Positions 4,976 through 7,689 of a stretch of DNA of 7,689 nt are shown one piece after another. The position numbers were made by a program, and so were the translations under genes. The stretch's first letter is position 1. Every line of letters begins with the position of its first letter. The notes under the pieces were generated by a model. That model did no database searches and had not been told where the DNA came from. It saw only the letters and a program-made list of their open reading frames with translations. Source of the stretch: Bacillota bacterium (GTDB lineage: Bacteria; Bacillota; Clostridia; Christensenellales; SZUA-584); the NCBI GenBank assembly GCA_023415915.1, contig JAEZIZ010000033.1, positions 1 to 7,689 on the forward strand. Direction: 5' to 3'.

Positions 4976-6435
4976 CAGATTGCCTCTATCACTGCCCGCT
5001 TCATGCCGCTTATTTCCACTACCGTAGTGTGCCGCTCGGGCTTATTTTTGAGCGCGATTATCTGCTCGGGTACGGCAGTGCCTGTCGCTTGGCTCAGGCG
5101 CTCCGCCGTCTCGAACCCGGAAAGTCCGGATACGTCGTCCCCCAGCGAGCGGAGCACGTCGTCCGGGAACTTATACGGCGACGCTGTGGAAACTATTACC
5201 GTCTTTGTATCGTCGCCCGTCTGCCGCCTGTATTTTTCGTATACACTCTCCGCTACGGCGGTGTGCGTATCCAACAGGTACGATTTTTGCTTGAACGTAC
5301 GCTTTATGCAATCCATAGTCTCGTCTTCGCCGCACCAGTCGGCGTAAAAATACTGCTCCAAAGTTTTCTTCGCCGCACCGTCTATTGTGTAACCGCGCTG
5401 TTCCTTAAGCTTCTTCATCATGTCTTTTACCGCTTCCGGGTCTTTGCCCGTCAGCTCGAACAGCAGGCGCTCTAAATTGCTCGATATAAGTATATCCATC
5501 GAAGGCGACATCGTCCTGTAAAACTCGCGCTTTAATGAGTATTCGCCCTTATTGAAGAAATCGGTAAGCACGTTGTTTCTGTTGGAAGCGCATATGAGCT
5601 TATTGACCGGCAGACCCATCCTCATTGCATAGTATGCCGCGAGTATGTTGCCGAAATTTCCGGTGGGCACGACAAAGTTTATACGTTCTCCTTTTTTTAT
5701 CTCGTTTGACTCAAGCAGCTTTTTATAAGCCCATATGTAATACGTTATCTGCGGTGCAAGCCTGCCAAAGTTAATGGAGTTGGCCGACGAGAACGTATAC
5801 CCTTTTGCGCTTACCGCTTCTGCGAACTCGCTGTCCGCGAATATCGCCTTAACTCCCGTCTGTGTATCGTCAAAATTGCCCTTTACGGCGACCACATGCG
5901 TGTTTCTTCCCTCCTGAGTGACCATCTGCAGCCGCTGCATATCCGACACCCCGCCGTCCGGGTAAAACACTACTATGCTTATCCTGTCCACGTCGCAGAA
6001 GCCCTCGAGCGCCGCCTTGCCCGTGTCGCCCGAAGTAGCCACGAGTATCAGTATGTCTTTTCCCTCTCCCATCGCCGCCGTCATCAGGCGTGGCAGCACA
6101 CTGAGCGCCATATCCTTAAAAGCGAGCGTCGGCCCATGCCACAGCTCGAGCACGAATTCGCTACTTGATATCTTCTTTACGGGCGCTACGTCTTTATCGT
6201 CGAAGCGCTCATACGCGGCTTTTGTGAGCTCTCCTAAGCCCGGTATATCGTCATAAAAAAGCCCCAGCACCTTTGCGCAAAGCTCGGGGTACGCCGCGCC
6301 CTCTATGGCGCCCATGTCTTCTATCGATGGGAAACGTTCGGGCACGTAAAGCCCCCCGTCGGGCGCTATCCCTTTGAGCGTCGCTTTTGACGCTTCAATG
6401 CCGTTTTGGCCGTTCCTTGTACTGATAAGTTTCAT
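4975..6435 (-). CDS. thrC: Threonine synthase (PLP-dependent)
   Basis: A 486-residue enzyme that converts O-phospho-L-homoserine to L-threonine, the last step of threonine biosynthesis. The N-terminus MKLISTRNGQNG...APDGGLYVPE is typical. LWHGPTLAFKDMA holds the PLP-binding Lys (K107), ATSGDTG is at 133-139, and the glycine loop GNFGN (259-263) binds the PLP phosphate. Length fits the bacterial family (about 430-500). ATG at 6435 has GGGAGG (6444-6449) eight bases upstream. The frame stays open to 6567, but that extension is Arg-rich, unlike the family, and overlaps the structured leader. It heads the thrC-DUF503-trpS-HAD cluster. No other threonine pathway genes are in the window. Confidence 0.96.
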   Translation of the reverse strand: MKLISTRNGQNGIEASKATLKGIAPDGGLYVPERFPSIEDMGAIEGAAYPELCAKVLGLFYDDIPGLGELTKAAYERFDDKDVAPVKKISSSEFVLELWHGPTLAFKDMALSVLPRLMTAAMGEGKDILILVATSGDTGKAALEGFCDVDRISIVVFYPDGGVSDMQRLQMVTQEGRNTHVVAVKGNFDDTQTGVKAIFADSEFAEAVSAKGYTFSSANSINFGRLAPQITYYIWAYKKLLESNEIKKGERINFVVPTGNFGNILAAYYAMRMGLPVNKLICASNRNNVLTDFFNKGEYSLKREFYRTMSPSMDILISSNLERLLFELTGKDPEAVKDMMKKLKEQRGYTIDGAAKKTLEQYFYADWCGEDETMDCIKRTFKQKSYLLDTHTAVAESVYEKYRRQTGDDTKTVIVSTASPYKFPDDVLRSLGDDVSGLSGFETAERLSQATGTAVPEQIIALKNKPERHTTVVEISGMKRAVIEAI

Positions 6436-6474
6436 GTCTAAAGCCTCCCAAATATCGACCCTGGATAAAACAAA

Positions 6475-6523
6475 CCTGCGCATAGCTTTCACGTTTGATA
6501 AAACGAGAACACAACCGCGCAGG
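6475..6523 (-). promoter_or_regulatory. Structured leader upstream of thrC
   Basis: CCTGCGC (6523-6517 on the minus strand) pairs perfectly with GCGCAGG (6481-6475) over seven base pairs. Inside the enclosed loop CGTTT and AAACG (6505-6501 and 6496-6492) form a five-pair hairpin with a TATC loop, extended by three more pairs beyond an A-A mismatch. The structure sits 40 bases upstream of the thrC start. No T-box consensus (GGGTGGNACCGCG) is present. It could be an attenuator, a protein-binding leader or an operator. Nothing ties it to a known riboswitch. Confidence 0.45.
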
Positions 6524-6529
6524 ATTATC
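6524..6529 (-). promoter_or_regulatory. Candidate -10 box for the thrC operon
   Basis: GATAAT on the minus strand matches five of six positions of the -10 consensus and is preceded by GGGGT. No -35 of quality is seen 16-18 bases upstream. If used, transcription would start near 6517, within the outer stem of the leader hairpin, so promoter and folded leader cannot both be exactly as drawn. Elsewhere in 6530-6599 I see only a CTCCGGAG palindrome (6551-6558). Confidence 0.3.
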
Positions 6530-6599
6530 ACCCCTGGAAACCTTTTGCGTCTCCGGAGGGAATGCATACTGTTTTTGGGCTAGAGCTATGTAATATCCT

Positions 6600-7001
6600 C
6601 TACGCCAAATATTTTTTCAGATAATCAGGAGCCGGCTCGCTGCCGCTTACGACTATGTAGGCGTTTACGTCCGCGAACATAGCCTCAAACTGCGCCAGCA
6701 GCGTCACAAGATCCTTATTCTCGTTTTTTATCAGCTTTTTCAGCCCGTCGATATAGATGGATGAAATGTCAAAATTCCCTGACAGTATCCCGCATACAAA
6801 GCCGTAGAGTTTGTCCGTGTTGTCGATGTTATAATCCGCGGTATTGACGAAGCGAATCTCATGCTTCAAGTCGTACATGCAGCGGTTGTTGTCGTCGATA
6901 TATACGATGTTCCCCGAGGACGTATCCACTTCTGCGTTGGCCATATCCAGCAGTTTTTTGGATTTCCCGCTGCCCTTTTTACCGTAGATCAAACGTATCA
7001 T
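6600..7001 (-). CDS. Small P-loop NTP-binding protein of unknown function
   Basis: A 133-residue protein starting MIRLIYGKKGSGKSKKLLDM, with a Walker A loop G7-K-K-G-S-G-K13-S14. A Walker B-like strand SSIYIDGL (D85) and a strand AYIVVSGSEP (about 114-123) that could act as a sensor follow. The middle block NIVYIDDNNRCMYDLKHEIRFVN is like that of short Clostridia P-loop proteins usually annotated only as ATP-binding. It lacks the length of a kinase or AAA+ module. ATG at 7001 has AAGGAGT (7008-7014) six bases upstream and a good -10 at 7061-7066. It precedes thrC with a 164-base gap and may or may not be co-transcribed with it. NTP binding is well supported; the role is unknown. Confidence 0.8.
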   Translation of the reverse strand: MIRLIYGKKGSGKSKKLLDMANAEVDTSSGNIVYIDDNNRCMYDLKHEIRFVNTADYNIDNTDKLYGFVCGILSGNFDISSIYIDGLKKLIKNENKDLVTLLAQFEAMFADVNAYIVVSGSEPAPDYLKKYLA

Positions 7002-7058
7002 ACAATCACTCCTTTTGGCTTTTTTATTTTATTGGAATCATCAGTTTAACCCTTACGG

Positions 7059-7089
7059 TCATTATACAATGATTTCCTGCATTAATCCA
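7059..7089 (-). promoter_or_regulatory. Promoter of the P-loop gene, with a palindrome over the -10
   Basis: On the minus strand TATAAT (7066-7061) is a perfect -10. The hexamer 17 bases upstream (TGGATT, 7089-7084) matches the -35 at three of six positions. The -10 is embedded in the inverted repeat TCATT-ATAC-AATGA (7059-7072), which may be an operator or simply chance. The leader of about 50 bases is A-rich. No terminator is seen between the gpmI stop and this promoter. Confidence 0.6.
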
Positions 7090-7117
7090 GACTGAAAAGC
7101 CCTTATTTACGGTTTAT

Positions 7118-7689
7118 TCACTTTGCAATAATCGACGTTCCCGTCATCTCCTCCGGCTGTGGCAGGCCTATAAGCTCAAGCAGCGTGGGCGAGATATCGG
7201 CAAGTATGCATCCTTCCCTGAGCTTTGCCGACTTAAACCTCTCGCTTACGAGTATTAGCGGCACGTGGTTAATCGTGTGCGCCGTGAACGGCCCGCCGTT
7301 TTCGTCAATCATCTTTTCGGAGTTGCCGTGGTCCGCAGTGATTATTACCTCTCCGCCCGTCTTCAGTATCGCGTTTACTACTTTTGCGACGCATGCATCT
7401 ACGGTAGTGACCGCTTTTACGGCGGCACCGAGCATGCCAGTATGCCCCACCATGTCGGGGTTCGCGAAGTTGAGTATCATAACGTCGTAATCCCCCGACT
7501 CTATGCGCCTTACCGCCTCGTCCGCAACCTCGGGAGCGCTCATCTCGGGCTTTAAGTCGTATGTCGCTACCTTGGGAGACGATATAAGGAACCTGTCTTC
7601 GCCTTCGTTGGGCTTTTCCACGCCTCCGTTGAAAAAGAACGTGACGTGCGCGTACTTCTCGGTTTCGGCTATCCTGAACTGCTTCTTGC
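7118..7689 (-). CDS. gpmI: 2,3-bisphosphoglycerate-independent phosphoglycerate mutase, C-terminal part
   Basis: The frame is open from the right window edge, so the true start lies outside. The 189 visible residues begin KKQFRIAETEKYAHVTFFFN, a hallmark of GpmI, which interconverts 3- and 2-phosphoglycerate in glycolysis using two manganese ions. Metal ligands of the phosphatase domain are visible: NFANPDMVGHTG (Asp and His of D-x-x-G-H), ADHGNSE (Asp-His) and FTAHT (His). The end ADISPTLLELIGLPQPEEMTG is the normal family C-terminus, followed by TGA at 7118-7120. The GTG at 7621 is internal to the protein and not the start, because the conserved sequence continues upstream. It precedes the P-loop gene with a gap that contains a fresh promoter. 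Confidence 0.96.
   Translation of the reverse strand, partial: KKQFRIAETEKYAHVTFFFNGGVEKPNEGEDRFLISSPKVATYDLKPEMSAPEVADEAVRRIESGDYDVMILNFANPDMVGHTGMLGAAVKAVTTVDACVAKVVNAILKTGGEVIITADHGNSEKMIDENGGPFTAHTINHVPLILVSERFKSAKLREGCILADISPTLLELIGLPQPEEMTGTSIIAK

Noticed and set aside
4235..5347. A 370-codon open frame on the plus strand
   Set aside because: It runs antisense across trpS, DUF503 and thrC, all of which are firmly identified. Its translation is rich in Arg, Val, His and Tyr with no domain, as expected from reading coding DNA backwards.
6436..6567. A 44-residue N-terminal extension of threonine synthase
   Set aside because: It is Arg-rich and unlike the family, and it covers the folded leader. 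The ATG at 6435 has a good GGGAGG site and a typical MKLISTRNG start.
6436..6599. T-box or amino-acid riboswitch before thrC
   Set aside because: The T-box antiterminator consensus and a terminator with a T-run are both absent. Only unassigned stem-loops are visible.

Overview
The window looks like a chromosome segment from a member of the Bacillota, class Clostridia, probably an uncultured gut lineage. The evidence is protein style: a DUF2975/YozG-type regulator pair, a YlxP-type DUF503 protein and a short Clostridia-type RmuC. Ribosome binding sites are strong GGAGG types and ATA is a frequent isoleucine codon at moderate GC. I cannot name the genus.

Left end (1-320): the first 22 codons of an IS200/IS605 TnpA transposase run off the left edge on the minus strand, with a hairpin-rich element end behind them. 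Next come two tandem 40-base units that each fold into a stem-loop, with base changes that keep the stems paired, and then a terminator. From 318 to 1123 on the minus strand is a three-gene operon: a DUF2975 four-helix membrane protein, a small Xre-family regulator with a TTG start, and a previously uncalled 37-residue acidic peptide whose start overlaps the regulator's stop. Its promoter (TTGACA-18-TATTCT) lies back to back with the promoter of rmuC, which is read on the plus strand (1293-2498).

Middle (2499-3049): a degenerate relative of the 40-base hairpin element follows rmuC. Then comes an unusual 76-residue protein made almost entirely of Gly, Cys, Ile, Leu and Phe, with an obvious internal duplication. 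Short direct repeats 400 bases apart flank it, and a clear rho-independent terminator ends it.

Right part (3050-7689, all minus strand): in transcription order, the C-terminal part of gpmI (glycolysis), a 133-residue P-loop protein of unknown role, thrC (threonine synthase), a DUF503/YlxP-like protein, trpS (tryptophanyl-tRNA synthetase) and a HAD phosphatase. The last four are tightly packed (a TGATG overlap and 9-base gaps) and are almost certainly co-transcribed. A hairpin-rich 164-base leader precedes thrC.

Most of the window is ordinary housekeeping. The points worth a second look are the Gly/Cys/Ile microprotein, the acidic peptide behind the Xre regulator, the covarying tandem hairpins next to a transposon end, and the folded thrC leader.
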